From: Bacteroidetes bacterium UBA2664
Lineage (GTDB): Bacteria; Bacteroidota; Rhodothermia; Balneolales; Balneolaceae
Length of the DNA stretch: 22,752 nucleotides
Reading direction: 5' to 3'
Assembly (NCBI GenBank): GCA_002359315.1
Contig: DEMS01000022.1
Coordinates: forward strand, 1-22,752
The first letter of the stretch is position 1; each line of letters starts with the position of its first letter. The position numbers and the translations under genes are program-made. The notes under the pieces were generated by a model, which saw only the letters and a program-made list of their open reading frames with translations, did no database searches and was not told the DNA's origin. Shown here in pieces: positions 1 through 7,075 of the stretch.

Positions 1-690
1 GATGCGATCCGCCGGGCTACGGATGTGATGATGGCCGGCAAGGTGGCGGTTGTAGCCGGATACGGAGATGTGGGCAAGGGCTCAGCGGCGTCGCTTCGCG
101 GGGCCGGTGCGCGCGTGATCGTCACCGAGATCGATCCGATCTGTGCGCTGCAGGCAGCGATGGACGGGTATGAAGTGAAGAGAATGGCCGATGCCGCCTC
201 AGAGGGAGATATCTTTGTGACGGCAACGGGCAATAAGGATATCCTGACCGGAGAACACTTCAAGGCGATGAAAGACAAAGCGATAGTGGGCAATATTGGC
301 CACTTCGACAATGAGATAGATGTGAAGTGGCTCAAGGCGAACGCCGAAGAGGAGAATATCAAGCCGCAGGTGGATCTGTTCCGCTTTGCCGATGGCAAGG
401 AGCTGATCCTGCTCTCGCAGGGACGATTGATGAACCTGGGTAATGCGACAGGACATCCGAGTTTTGTGATGAGCAACAGTTTTACCAACCAGACGCTGGC
501 GCAGATAGCGCTTTGGAATGAGGATTTCGAAGTGGGTGTGCATGTGCTTCCGAAGCATCTGGATGAGAAAGTAGCGCGGCTGCACCTGAAGAAGATCGGT
601 GTGGAGCTGGAAGAGCTCAGCGATGAGCAGGCGGCGTATCTGGGGCTTCCGAAAGAGGGGCCGTACAAGCCGGATATGTATCGTTATTGA
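1..690 (+). CDS. ahcY: S-adenosylhomocysteinase, C-terminal half (5' end outside window)
   Basis: The enzyme hydrolyses S-adenosylhomocysteine to adenosine and homocysteine in the cytoplasm with bound NAD, clearing the product inhibitor of methyltransferases. The reading frame is open from base 1, so the gene is cut by the window edge; 229 codons plus stop are present, against roughly 430-480 residues in the full family. Visible family features are the NAD-binding glycine motif AGYGDVGKG (visible residues 19-27), the segment VIVTEIDPICALQAAMDGYEV, NIGHFDNEID, and the typical C-terminal ending GPYKPDMYRY. An internal ATG at base 25 is not the start, because the family sequence continues upstream of it (DAIRRATDVM). 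The beginning is much more GC-rich than the glycan genes that follow: 43 of 60 bases at 61-120. A strong terminator lies about 110 bases downstream. Identification is very secure. Confidence 0.97.
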   Translation, partial: DAIRRATDVMMAGKVAVVAGYGDVGKGSAASLRGAGARVIVTEIDPICALQAAMDGYEVKRMADAASEGDIFVTATGNKDILTGEHFKAMKDKAIVGNIGHFDNEIDVKWLKANAEEENIKPQVDLFRFADGKELILLSQGRLMNLGNATGHPSFVMSNSFTNQTLAQIALWNEDFEVGVHVLPKHLDEKVARLHLKKIGVELEELSDEQAAYLGLPKEGPYKPDMYRY

Positions 691-742
691 TTATTGAATG
701 AGGTGCATGATGGACCTCATCATCAAACCACCAACCCCTCCG

Positions 743-770
743 CGTCATCCTGAATTTATTTCAGGATCTC
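743..770 (+). repeat. Interspersed 'HPELVSGS' repeat, copy 1
   Basis: The sequence CGTCATCCTGAATTTATTTC, continuing AGGATCTC, is itself a small inverted repeat (ATCCTGAA/TTCAGGAT). It reappears in reverse orientation with few differences at 889-916. The minus-strand or read-through translation gives HPELVSGS, a peptide known from many spurious database ORFs in unrelated bacteria, so this is a widely dispersed repeat family. Confidence 0.7.
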
Positions 771-802
771 GGGGCGATGAGTTATGAAGATGAGTAAAAA
801 AG

Positions 803-836
803 AAAAAGCCCGACCGATCCGGTTGGGCTTTTTTTT
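803..836 (+). terminator. Intrinsic terminator downstream of ahcY
   Basis: Thirteen-base arms at 803-815 and 821-833 pair fully except for one G-T wobble. The loop is five bases and the stem runs into eight T residues (829-836). The complementary strand also has a T-rich tail, so the hairpin may work in both directions. It would end the ahcY transcript and insulate it from the downstream genes. Confidence 0.85.
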
Positions 837-888
837 GTGTTGTAAACGCCATATCCTGAGCACTGCTAATATTATGGAGGTGCAAAAG

Positions 889-916
889 AGATCCTGAAAC
901 AAGTTCAGGATGACGG
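889..916 (-). repeat. Interspersed 'HPELVSGS' repeat, copy 2 (inverted)
   Basis: Reading the minus strand gives CGTCATCCTGAACTTGTTTC followed by AGGATCTC, closely matching the copy at 743-770 in the opposite orientation. The two copies bracket the ahcY terminator. A decayed tandem array follows directly on the plus strand. Confidence 0.7.
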
Positions 917-980
917 GTTTGGGGGAAGGATGACGGTTTGAGGGAATGATGACAGGTTTGAGTGAGGATGACGGTATAGA
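907..980 (+). repeat. Degenerate short tandem repeat of GGATGACGGTTTGAG-like units
   Basis: Four imperfect units of about 15-20 bases can be read in a row: GGATGACGGGTTTG, GGATGACGGTTTGAGG, ATGATGACAGGTTTGAG and GGATGACGGTATAG. They share the GGATGACGG core with the right end of the repeat copy at 889-916, so the array probably grew from that end. Confidence 0.6.
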
Positions 981-1126
981 TGGGTGGGTACCCTCCTCGC
1001 ATAATTTATAGTTGCTGGACAGTTAATTCAGGATTTCTTTTTTGAGTGACATCAATAAGCTTTCCTTACGATCCTGTTTTTCATTATTTTGGATCAATGA
1101 CAAATGAAATAACGTAAACAATACTT

Positions 1127-2131
1127 GTGAAACGATCTGAATTTTTAGCAAAATCAAGCTTTGGTGCCGTCTCACTATTGGGTGCCGGAAAATTTAAGAG
1201 AGAGCAAGGTAGTGCCCAAAAACTAATCAAACCGAAACGATTGCAACCGGGGGATACGGTTGCATTTAGTGCTCCTGCCGGTATCCTCTATGAGCGATCC
1301 GATTTTGACAAGATGGAGAAGGTGATGGACGAATTTGGCCTGAATGTACGATTTGGGGAATACGTCAGAGAACGATACGGTTATTTTTCGGGAACGGATC
1401 TGCAAAGGGCAATGGATCTGAACCGGTTTTTTGTGGATGCTACAATAGATGCTATTATCGCTGTGAGAGGCGGTTGGGGGGCATCTAGAATCCTTCCTCA
1501 TCTGAATTATAACAGTATACAATCACATCCAAAAATACTCTGTGGATTCAGTGATATTACAACACTCCATTTGGCGATTCTGAAAGAGTGTGGACTGGTT
1601 ACATTTCATGGGCCGAATGGGGCATCTGAATGGACGGATTTAACGAAAGATAGTTTTAAAAAAGTCTTAATGGATGGGGAAAAAGCTGATTTTATATCGA
1701 ATGGCCATGTAAAAACATTGATACCGGGAATTTCTGATGGTCCATTAATAGGTGGGAATTTATCCATTCTTACCACTTCACTGGGAACCGATTATCAACC
1801 GGATACTACAGGTGCTATACTTTTTGTGGAAGATATAGGGGAGCCGGTTTACAAGATTGACCGGATGTTAACACATCTGAAAAGAGCCGGATTATTGGAT
1901 GGATTACACGGATTTATATTTGGAGATTGTCATGATTGTCCACGTCCCAGGGCAGATCATTTTACGTTAGAAGAAATATTAAGACAACATATCGAACCAT
2001 TGGAAATCCCTGCTGTAATGGGAGTGAGTATTAGTCATGGAGACGATAATTTCACCATACCGATTGGAGTTCATGGCAAATTAAATGCTGATCGCGGACT
2101 CTTCTCACTAACTGAACCGGCTGTTATTTGA
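1127..2131 (+). CDS. LD-carboxypeptidase (peptidase family S66, LdcA/MccF-like)
   Basis: Predicted serine peptidase that removes the terminal D-alanine from tetrapeptide stems during murein recycling; some relatives (MccF) cleave microcin C7-type acyl-sulfamoyl adenylates instead. The 334 residues match the family length. The nucleophile elbow GFSDIT puts Ser142 in place. FVEDIGEPVYKIDRML supplies the glutamate (Glu235) and SISHGDDN the histidine (His304), in the S66 order Ser-Glu-His. The N-terminus (KRSEFLAKSSFGAVSLLGAG) looks like an exported leader with a degenerate twin-arginine pattern (only one arginine), so export is possible but unproven. The start is GTG at 1127 with no clear Shine-Dalgarno; no in-frame ATG gives a better start. 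The gene overlaps the convergent nucleotidyltransferase gene by eight bases at their 3' ends. Confidence 0.9.
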   Translation: MKRSEFLAKSSFGAVSLLGAGKFKREQGSAQKLIKPKRLQPGDTVAFSAPAGILYERSDFDKMEKVMDEFGLNVRFGEYVRERYGYFSGTDLQRAMDLNRFFVDATIDAIIAVRGGWGASRILPHLNYNSIQSHPKILCGFSDITTLHLAILKECGLVTFHGPNGASEWTDLTKDSFKKVLMDGEKADFISNGHVKTLIPGISDGPLIGGNLSILTTSLGTDYQPDTTGAILFVEDIGEPVYKIDRMLTHLKRAGLLDGLHGFIFGDCHDCPRPRADHFTLEEILRQHIEPLEIPAVMGVSISHGDDNFTIPIGVHGKLNADRGLFSLTEPAVI

Positions 2132-2879
2132 TATCTAATTGATTTAGTTGCTCCATAAAAGAGATAGATTCAGCCAATTCGTCCGGAGTATTAATTCCCA
2201 ATCCTTTATAGGAAGGTTGATCCAATCTCCAGTGAATAGAATTTGTCTCTTGAAAAAGCATGAGAAGTTTTAAGAAACTTTTTTCACCGGTTACGTTACC
2301 GGAGGTGTCAATATTCTTATAAGCATCCCACACTTGATGGATTTTTTCATACCGGAATGCAAAAATCCCAATGTCCTTGAATCCATAATCATCACAGGTA
2401 TCTCCTTCCCTGCTTTCCAGAATGGAGACATTTCCTGACAAAAATTTGAATTGTACATATGGGTTCCGGGTCCAGATTAATGGAATCGAGCTATTGAATT
2501 GATTCAAGTCTTGAAGTATTTGAGTATAAAGTGATTGATCAATAAAAGGCTGATCTCCCCATTGAATGATGACTTTATCTATTTGATTGGATATTTGGGG
2601 CTTATTCAATGCGATATCGATTGCATCAAACATGCCTGTGGGCTCTTTTTGAATGACAATATTCAGGTTTTTTGGTAATTGAATCGATTCTTTCTTCATA
2701 TAGTTGACTCCGTCAGGACTCAATATCAACTGAATAGTATCCACCAAATCAACGGCTTGTTTGATAATCAATTCAAAGATGGTTTTGTTACTGTCGATGG
2801 GTGTAAATATTTTTGGAATCTCAGATTTTAATCTGCTTCCTGAACCTGCTGCAGGTATGATGAGGATGCTATTTTTCAT
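2124..2879 (-). CDS. Sugar-1-phosphate nucleotidyltransferase (GlmU/IspD-like GT-A fold)
   Basis: Predicted cytoplasmic enzyme that transfers a nucleotidyl group from an NTP to a sugar phosphate, giving an NDP- or CMP-sugar. The N-terminal signature AAGSGSRLKSEIPKIFTPI (residues 10-28) is the pyrophosphorylase nucleotide-binding loop. QWGDQPFID (106-114) carries the metal-binding aspartate, and GLGINTPDELAES near the C-terminus resembles the GlmU 'GVN' region. Length is 251 residues. I chose the ATG at 2879 because the signature then begins a few residues in; the open frame runs on to 2963 but that part overlaps the upstream HAD gene. It overlaps the HAD stop by 11 bases, so the two are translationally coupled. 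The exact sugar and nucleotide cannot be told from the sequence. Confidence 0.82.
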   Translation of the reverse strand: MKNSILIIPAAGSGSRLKSEIPKIFTPIDSNKTIFELIIKQAVDLVDTIQLILSPDGVNYMKKESIQLPKNLNIVIQKEPTGMFDAIDIALNKPQISNQIDKVIIQWGDQPFIDQSLYTQILQDLNQFNSSIPLIWTRNPYVQFKFLSGNVSILESREGDTCDDYGFKDIGIFAFRYEKIHQVWDAYKNIDTSGNVTGEKSFLKLLMLFQETNSIHWRLDQPSYKGLGINTPDELAESISFMEQLNQLDIK

Positions 2880-3480
2880 GTAGAATATGATTTTTGATGA
2901 ACATATTAATTGTTTTGTAGAAATAGTCTGATGAGTCCTTAATAGCGTTATTATGGACTCCAATGGCTGTGATATTGGCTTTTTTCAGACTGATAATTCC
3001 GGCCATGGAATCTTCTACTCCTACAATATCACCTGAGATATTGTAAGTTGAAATACATGTCAGAAATGGTTCAGGATCCGGTTTAGATTTTGCATAATCC
3101 CCGGCAGTGATGATACCATCAAAAAGGTCAAAGATTGTGTGAAGTTTTAACAGAGAATGGATTGAGATCCGGCTTCCGCCGGATACAATAAACAAACGGT
3201 GTCCCAATTCTTTACACTGTTTTAGAAGATTGAAATCAACAAACGGCTCTATATTGCCGAGTGAATCCAGATAGGATTCCGTTTTATTCTTTGCCAGTAT
3301 GTGTGAAATTTCGTCATCGACATACCTTTTAAATATATCAACAGTCTTAATTCCCTTAATATCTTCATATGTATGTGAAGGTGTTATATCATTTTTAAGG
3401 AAAACATGATTATATGCATCTTCATGGGCTTTATCCGTATTGAAAAGAGTTCCATCAAAATCGAACAGAATATTGATCAT
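2869..3480 (-). CDS. HAD-superfamily sugar phosphatase / phosphomutase-like hydrolase
   Basis: Haloacid-dehalogenase fold phosphatase of the beta-phosphoglucomutase/phosphoglycolate phosphatase type, 203 residues. Motif I is FDFDGTLF with nucleophile Asp7 and acid/base Asp9. Motif II is the serine in IVSGGS (Ser100), motif III the lysine in KSKPDP (about 131-133), and motif IV VEDS (155-158). A helical cap lies between residues 15 and 80. It is the first gene of a two-gene minus-strand operon with the nucleotidyltransferase, so it probably handles the phosphorylated sugar that its partner activates. Whether it acts as a phosphatase or a mutase is not resolvable. The start ATG at 3480 is the only sensible one because motif I follows within seven residues. 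Confidence 0.88.
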   Translation of the reverse strand: MINILFDFDGTLFNTDKAHEDAYNHVFLKNDITPSHTYEDIKGIKTVDIFKRYVDDEISHILAKNKTESYLDSLGNIEPFVDFNLLKQCKELGHRLFIVSGGSRISIHSLLKLHTIFDLFDGIITAGDYAKSKPDPEPFLTCISTYNISGDIVGVEDSMAGIISLKKANITAIGVHNNAIKDSSDYFYKTINMFIKNHILHEK

Positions 3481-3702
3481 AAAACATCAGTGATAAAAAG
3501 GTTTAAGATAAATCGGGATTGAAGACAAATTACACTGCACATTACAATAAGAGTTGGGTATTCAAAAATCAATTTGAGATTAATATTGTACATTAGTTGA
3601 AGTCTTGCAATAGATTAAGGTTTAGAATAGAAGGTTGTAATCGGAGTTAATAATTGATAACATTGTGGATAATTTTTGATCATAAAATAGGGTGTGATTC
3701 AA

Positions 3703-4590
3703 ATGAACTATTTAGTAACCGGGGGTGCCGGATTCATTGGCAGTCATTTGGCGAATAGGCTTTTTGATGATGGGCATAAAGTAAGAGTATTGGATAATCT
3801 CTCATTTGGCGATCGTGACAAATTAAATCCGGGGATTGAGCTAATTGAAGGGGATATATTAGATTCAGTTGCATGTGACCGGGCATGCAAAAATATGCAT
3901 GGGATCTTTCATCTGGCAGCATTTTCCAGAAGCGGGCCATCTTTTGATAAATCAGATCAATGTAACGCAAGTAATGTCACTGGAACATTAAATATTTTAA
4001 ATGCAGCTATAGGCGAAAAAGTAGAAAAAATTGTGTATTCAGGCAGTTCTACTTTCTATGGGGATCAAGCCGGATTGCAACATGAGGAGATGGATGGAGA
4101 TTTTCTCAATTTTTATGGTCTGACCAAATATGTGGGAGAGCTTTACACTCTGCAATATTCCCGAAACTTTGGGTTAAAATCGAATATACTTCGCTATTTC
4201 AACGTCTATGGTCCGGGTCAGCCTGGCGAGGGGGCTTATGCACTTGTGTTAGGTATTTTTTTAAAGCGTTTTAAAGCCGGGTTGAATCTTGAAATTCACG
4301 GCTCAGGGGAGCAGCGCCGTGATTTTATTCATGTTAATGATGTGGTGGAAGCCAATATTAAGGCAATGGAGTCGGATGTGTCCGGAGAAATTTTTAATAT
4401 CGGTTCCGGCGAGAATTACTCAATCAATGATCTAGCTGATCACTTTCCGATAGACCGGTATCATACAGAACGCAGAGAAGGAGATGCGGAAGAAACACTC
4501 GCCGATATTAAAAAGGCTAAATCACTTTTAGGGTGGAAACCTAAAATTTCACTGCGGGATGGGATTAATCAGCTTATGAAACAATCTTGA
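3703..4590 (+). CDS. NAD-dependent epimerase/dehydratase (GalE/WbpP-like extended SDR)
   Basis: Extended short-chain dehydrogenase acting on nucleotide sugars, probably an epimerase or dehydratase that supplies a sugar donor. Numbered from the ATG at 3703 (295 residues), the Rossmann motif GGAGFIG is at 7-13. The SGSSTFYG strand carries the catalytic Ser/Thr, and YGLTK gives Tyr138 and Lys142. RYFNVYGPGQ and RDFIHVNDV are typical nucleotide-sugar epimerase segments. An in-frame GTG at 3694 would add three residues; I prefer the ATG because TAGGGTG lies at a suitable distance before it. It opens the plus-strand glycan operon and is followed five bases later by the GT2 gene. Substrate is unknown. 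Confidence 0.9.
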   Translation: MNYLVTGGAGFIGSHLANRLFDDGHKVRVLDNLSFGDRDKLNPGIELIEGDILDSVACDRACKNMHGIFHLAAFSRSGPSFDKSDQCNASNVTGTLNILNAAIGEKVEKIVYSGSSTFYGDQAGLQHEEMDGDFLNFYGLTKYVGELYTLQYSRNFGLKSNILRYFNVYGPGQPGEGAYALVLGIFLKRFKAGLNLEIHGSGEQRRDFIHVNDVVEANIKAMESDVSGEIFNIGSGENYSINDLADHFPIDRYHTERREGDAEETLADIKKAKSLLGWKPKISLRDGINQLMKQS

Positions 4591-4595
4591 GTATA

Positions 4596-5348
4596 ATGAA
4601 TATAAGCGTGATAGCAGCTGTTTATAATGAAGAAAATATCAAAGAAACCGTTGACAGCTGGGTAAATTTTCTAAAAACGTCCAATCAGATTCAAAATTTT
4701 GAAATTATCCTGTGTGATGATCATAGCGATGTATTGTATTACAGAGACTTGGAAAAATATTTTAGGGATGATAAAAATGTAGTCCTCATTCGAAATGATG
4801 AAAATGAAGGTCCGGGATTTTCATTCTCCAGATGTATTCATAAAGTTCAATATGAGTATACACTCATTAATGATTCAGATGGTCAATTTCCCATCCACAA
4901 TTTGGAGAGTATTATTACAGAATTGAATGAACACACAGATGAGGGAAAACCGGAAATCATCTTCACATATCGTGAAAAAAAATATGATAACAGAGTGAAT
5001 GTATTTGGCCAAAAAGCCTCAAACTTTCTCTGTAATCGTATTTATCAAACCCATCTTAATGATTTTACCTGTGCTTTTAAATTTGTAAAAACGAAATTAT
5101 TAAAACGCATTCAATTTGATGCGAGATATATGAACTATTCACTTGATCATACATCCAAACTGTTGGAAACAGGTGCAGATTACATTGATTTTCCAATTGT
5201 GTGCAATATTAAAGAGCCCAGAAAAAGGGGAATTGGGAAAGAATTTAAGCGAGCATGGGATCGTTTTTTATACATATCATACCTGTGGTTACGCAGAAGA
5301 TTAATATTGCGCAGAGTTTTATTTCATCAATACAATAAATCGGCCTGA
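4596..5348 (+). CDS. Family 2 glycosyltransferase (dolichol-phosphate mannosyltransferase-like)
   Basis: GT-A fold glycosyltransferase that would move a sugar from a nucleotide donor to a glycan or lipid carrier at the cytoplasmic face. It opens with ISVIAAVYNEE and has EIILCDDHSD as the nucleotide-binding aspartates. NDSDGQFP (about 92-99) corresponds to the DxD metal site of DPM1-type enzymes, and LNDFTCAFKF matches their 'DP.SGFRL' region. The basic C-terminus (WLRRRLILRR) may bind membrane; no clear transmembrane helix is seen. The ATG at 4596 gives 250 residues. An in-frame TTG at 4587 overlapping the preceding stop is the alternative and would add three residues. Position between an epimerase and the CofD-GT2 fusion supports a polysaccharide role. 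Confidence 0.88.
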   Translation: MNISVIAAVYNEENIKETVDSWVNFLKTSNQIQNFEIILCDDHSDVLYYRDLEKYFRDDKNVVLIRNDENEGPGFSFSRCIHKVQYEYTLINDSDGQFPIHNLESIITELNEHTDEGKPEIIFTYREKKYDNRVNVFGQKASNFLCNRIYQTHLNDFTCAFKFVKTKLLKRIQFDARYMNYSLDHTSKLLETGADYIDFPIVCNIKEPRKRGIGKEFKRAWDRFLYISYLWLRRRLILRRVLFHQYNKSA

Positions 5349-5362
5349 GAGGGGGCAATTCA

Positions 5363-7072
5363 ATGAATTTGGTTCTTTTTACTGGGGGGAGTGGCAACGC
5401 AAATTTGATACGGTACTTAAAAACACTCTCTTTTGTAAATCTCAGTTTACTGATCAATGGGTATGATGATGGCTTATCGACTGGCACAATACGAAGTGCA
5501 AACTATGGTATGCTCGGCCCATCCGATTATCGGAAAAACTTTACCTACATTCTGGACGATTATTCAGAATCGAATCAAAGAGTAAAGCAGATTTTTGATT
5601 ACCGTATTTCAACAGAGGAATCTAAACAGATACTGCAATCCAAAGCCTCCTTCATCAATAGGATTATAAACAGTCAGGTTCTTGATGAGAGGAGCAGACG
5701 TTTTATTAGCAAATATTTGTGGATGGGACTTAATAATCTGTTGGAGCATACTGAGGATTTAAATCTGTTAAATGATTTTAGTGTTGGAAACATCATTATT
5801 GGGGGTTTATACGAAGAAACCGGCGATTTCAACTCTGCATTATATGAACTTACCGATTTTTTTGATTTGAATGCCAGACTGATCAATGTATCTGTAGATG
5901 ATGATTCCAAATTGGTTGCATTTGATTCACATTCTGATTTTATGTCGAATGAAGTTAATATTGTGAACTATGAAGGTACAAGTCCGCTTAAGGACTTTTT
6001 TCTGTTGCCTCTTGACATTATTTCTGAGTTGGATCATCAAAAAAATTATTCAATCGATGAAATTCGTAAAATGGCAGTTATCCCTAACATTTCGGAATCA
6101 GCAAAAAATGCCATAGAGAATGCAGATTTGATTCTTTTTGGTAGCGGGACTCTTTTCTCATCACTGTTACCGTCATATAGAATTTGTAAAACTGTATTAA
6201 GCCAGAGCAATGCAAAAAAAGTACTGATTGTAAACAATGATTTTGACAGTGATATTCGAAATATATCACTGAATCAATACATAAACCTGAATTTGAAGGA
6301 ACTTGAATCTGAGCATTATCACTATTTTGACCGAATCATTGTTGATAAAAGGTCGGTGATCACCAATTCATCTACTGATGAGAATTATCCGAATGTAGTT
6401 GAAACCGGGGTGATGGATCAAGACAGAAAGCATAACGGATACTATCTTTGGAAGAATATTATCAGATCATTGGATCGGCATGATGGTATCTGCCTGATAA
6501 AAATAATATTCCCGGATAGTGTAGAAAATAATGTGATTGAAACCTATCGGCATGAAATTGATGATTTCAACAAGAAGACATACAGTGAAATCCGGTTTGA
6601 AATTGACGGTGAAAAAACAAATATAAAATCCAATTATTTTTTAATACTTGACACTTCCGGAAAAATCAATCTGCATGATATTGTTACATGGATCAAAATC
6701 ACCAGAAGTTTTAACTTTTCAGCAATATTCGGATACCGATTTTTTTCAAGGCGTCAATTATTATTGTCATTTAAGAAAAAACTGGTTGAGTCCAAGGTTA
6801 CATATCTGTTTTCATTAATGGTTGCCAATGTTGTAAGCCTGATTTATGCGATCAGATTTTTCAAATTTAAAGCGGATCCACTGAGTGGTATTTATCTGAT
6901 TCGATCGGACTATGATTTTAAATATACCGGAGTGCCTGAGTTTCTGAAATTCATAAATAAAAATCAGATCGAGATCTTATCTTTACCGATTACATACCGA
7001 ACTTTTAAAAATGTTGACTACCTGAAAAAAACGAAAACATTACTCAGAAACATTGTAAAATTATTTATTTAA
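5363..7072 (+). CDS. CofD/YvcK-like domain fused to a degenerate GT2-like glycosyltransferase half
   Basis: A 569-residue protein with two parts. Residues about 1-340 look like the CofD/YvcK (UPF0052) fold: a glycine-rich start FTGGSGNANL (6-15), GYDDGLSTGTIR (33-44) in place of the usual DDGGSSGRLR, GPSDYRKNF (52-60) for GDIRNCL, VGNIIIGGLY (141-150), and LFGSGTLFSSLLP (258-270) for the PGSLYTS motif. Residues about 375-569 resemble a DPM1-type GT2 without its N-terminal strand: LILDTSGKIN (427-436) where active enzymes have a DxDGQ motif, FGYRFFSRR (456-464), a hydrophobic stretch (482-499), DPLSGIYLIRSD (505-516) and LPITYRT (541-547). The DxD is not intact (D-T-S), so transferase activity is doubtful. 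A strong Shine-Dalgarno (GAGAGGGGG at 5347-5355) precedes the ATG. The domain reading is from motif memory, not a search. Confidence 0.72.
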   Translation: MNLVLFTGGSGNANLIRYLKTLSFVNLSLLINGYDDGLSTGTIRSANYGMLGPSDYRKNFTYILDDYSESNQRVKQIFDYRISTEESKQILQSKASFINRIINSQVLDERSRRFISKYLWMGLNNLLEHTEDLNLLNDFSVGNIIIGGLYEETGDFNSALYELTDFFDLNARLINVSVDDDSKLVAFDSHSDFMSNEVNIVNYEGTSPLKDFFLLPLDIISELDHQKNYSIDEIRKMAVIPNISESAKNAIENADLILFGSGTLFSSLLPSYRICKTVLSQSNAKKVLIVNNDFDSDIRNISLNQYINLNLKELESEHYHYFDRIIVDKRSVITNSSTDENYPNVVETGVMDQDRKHNGYYLWKNIIRSLDRHDGICLIKIIFPDSVENNVIETYRHEIDDFNKKTYSEIRFEIDGEKTNIKSNYFLILDTSGKINLHDIVTWIKITRSFNFSAIFGYRFFSRRQLLLSFKKKLVESKVTYLFSLMVANVVSLIYAIRFFKFKADPLSGIYLIRSDYDFKYTGVPEFLKFINKNQIEILSLPITYRTFKNVDYLKKTKTLLRNIVKLFI

Positions 7073-7075
7073 AAA

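Larger units (their letters stand above)
691..1126. other. Repeat-rich intergenic spacer between ahcY and the LD-carboxypeptidase
   Basis: No credible gene is seen in these 436 bases. The stretch holds an intrinsic terminator (803-836) and two inverted copies of a 'GTCATCCTGAA..TTCAGGATCTC' type repeat (743-770 and 889-916). It also holds a degenerate tandem run of 'GGATGACGGTTTGAG'-like units (about 907-980). A minus-strand frame across 745-1002 translates to a peptide containing HPELVSGS, the signature of this repeat read through rather than of a protein gene. Confidence 0.75.

Noticed and set aside
745..1002. 85-residue minus-strand frame with HPELVSGS
   Set aside because: It is a translation of the intergenic repeat and the terminator (poly-Phe stretch), with no domain or upstream signal.
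2880..2963. Extended N-terminus of the nucleotidyltransferase
   Set aside because: The extra 28 residues have no family similarity and lie inside the HAD gene; the ATG at 2879 puts the nucleotide loop at the proper distance.
3660..3690. Possible Bacteroidota promoter (TAATTTTTG) before the epimerase operon
   Set aside because: The spacing differs from the TAnnTTTG consensus and no properly placed -33 TTG was found, so it is not supported.
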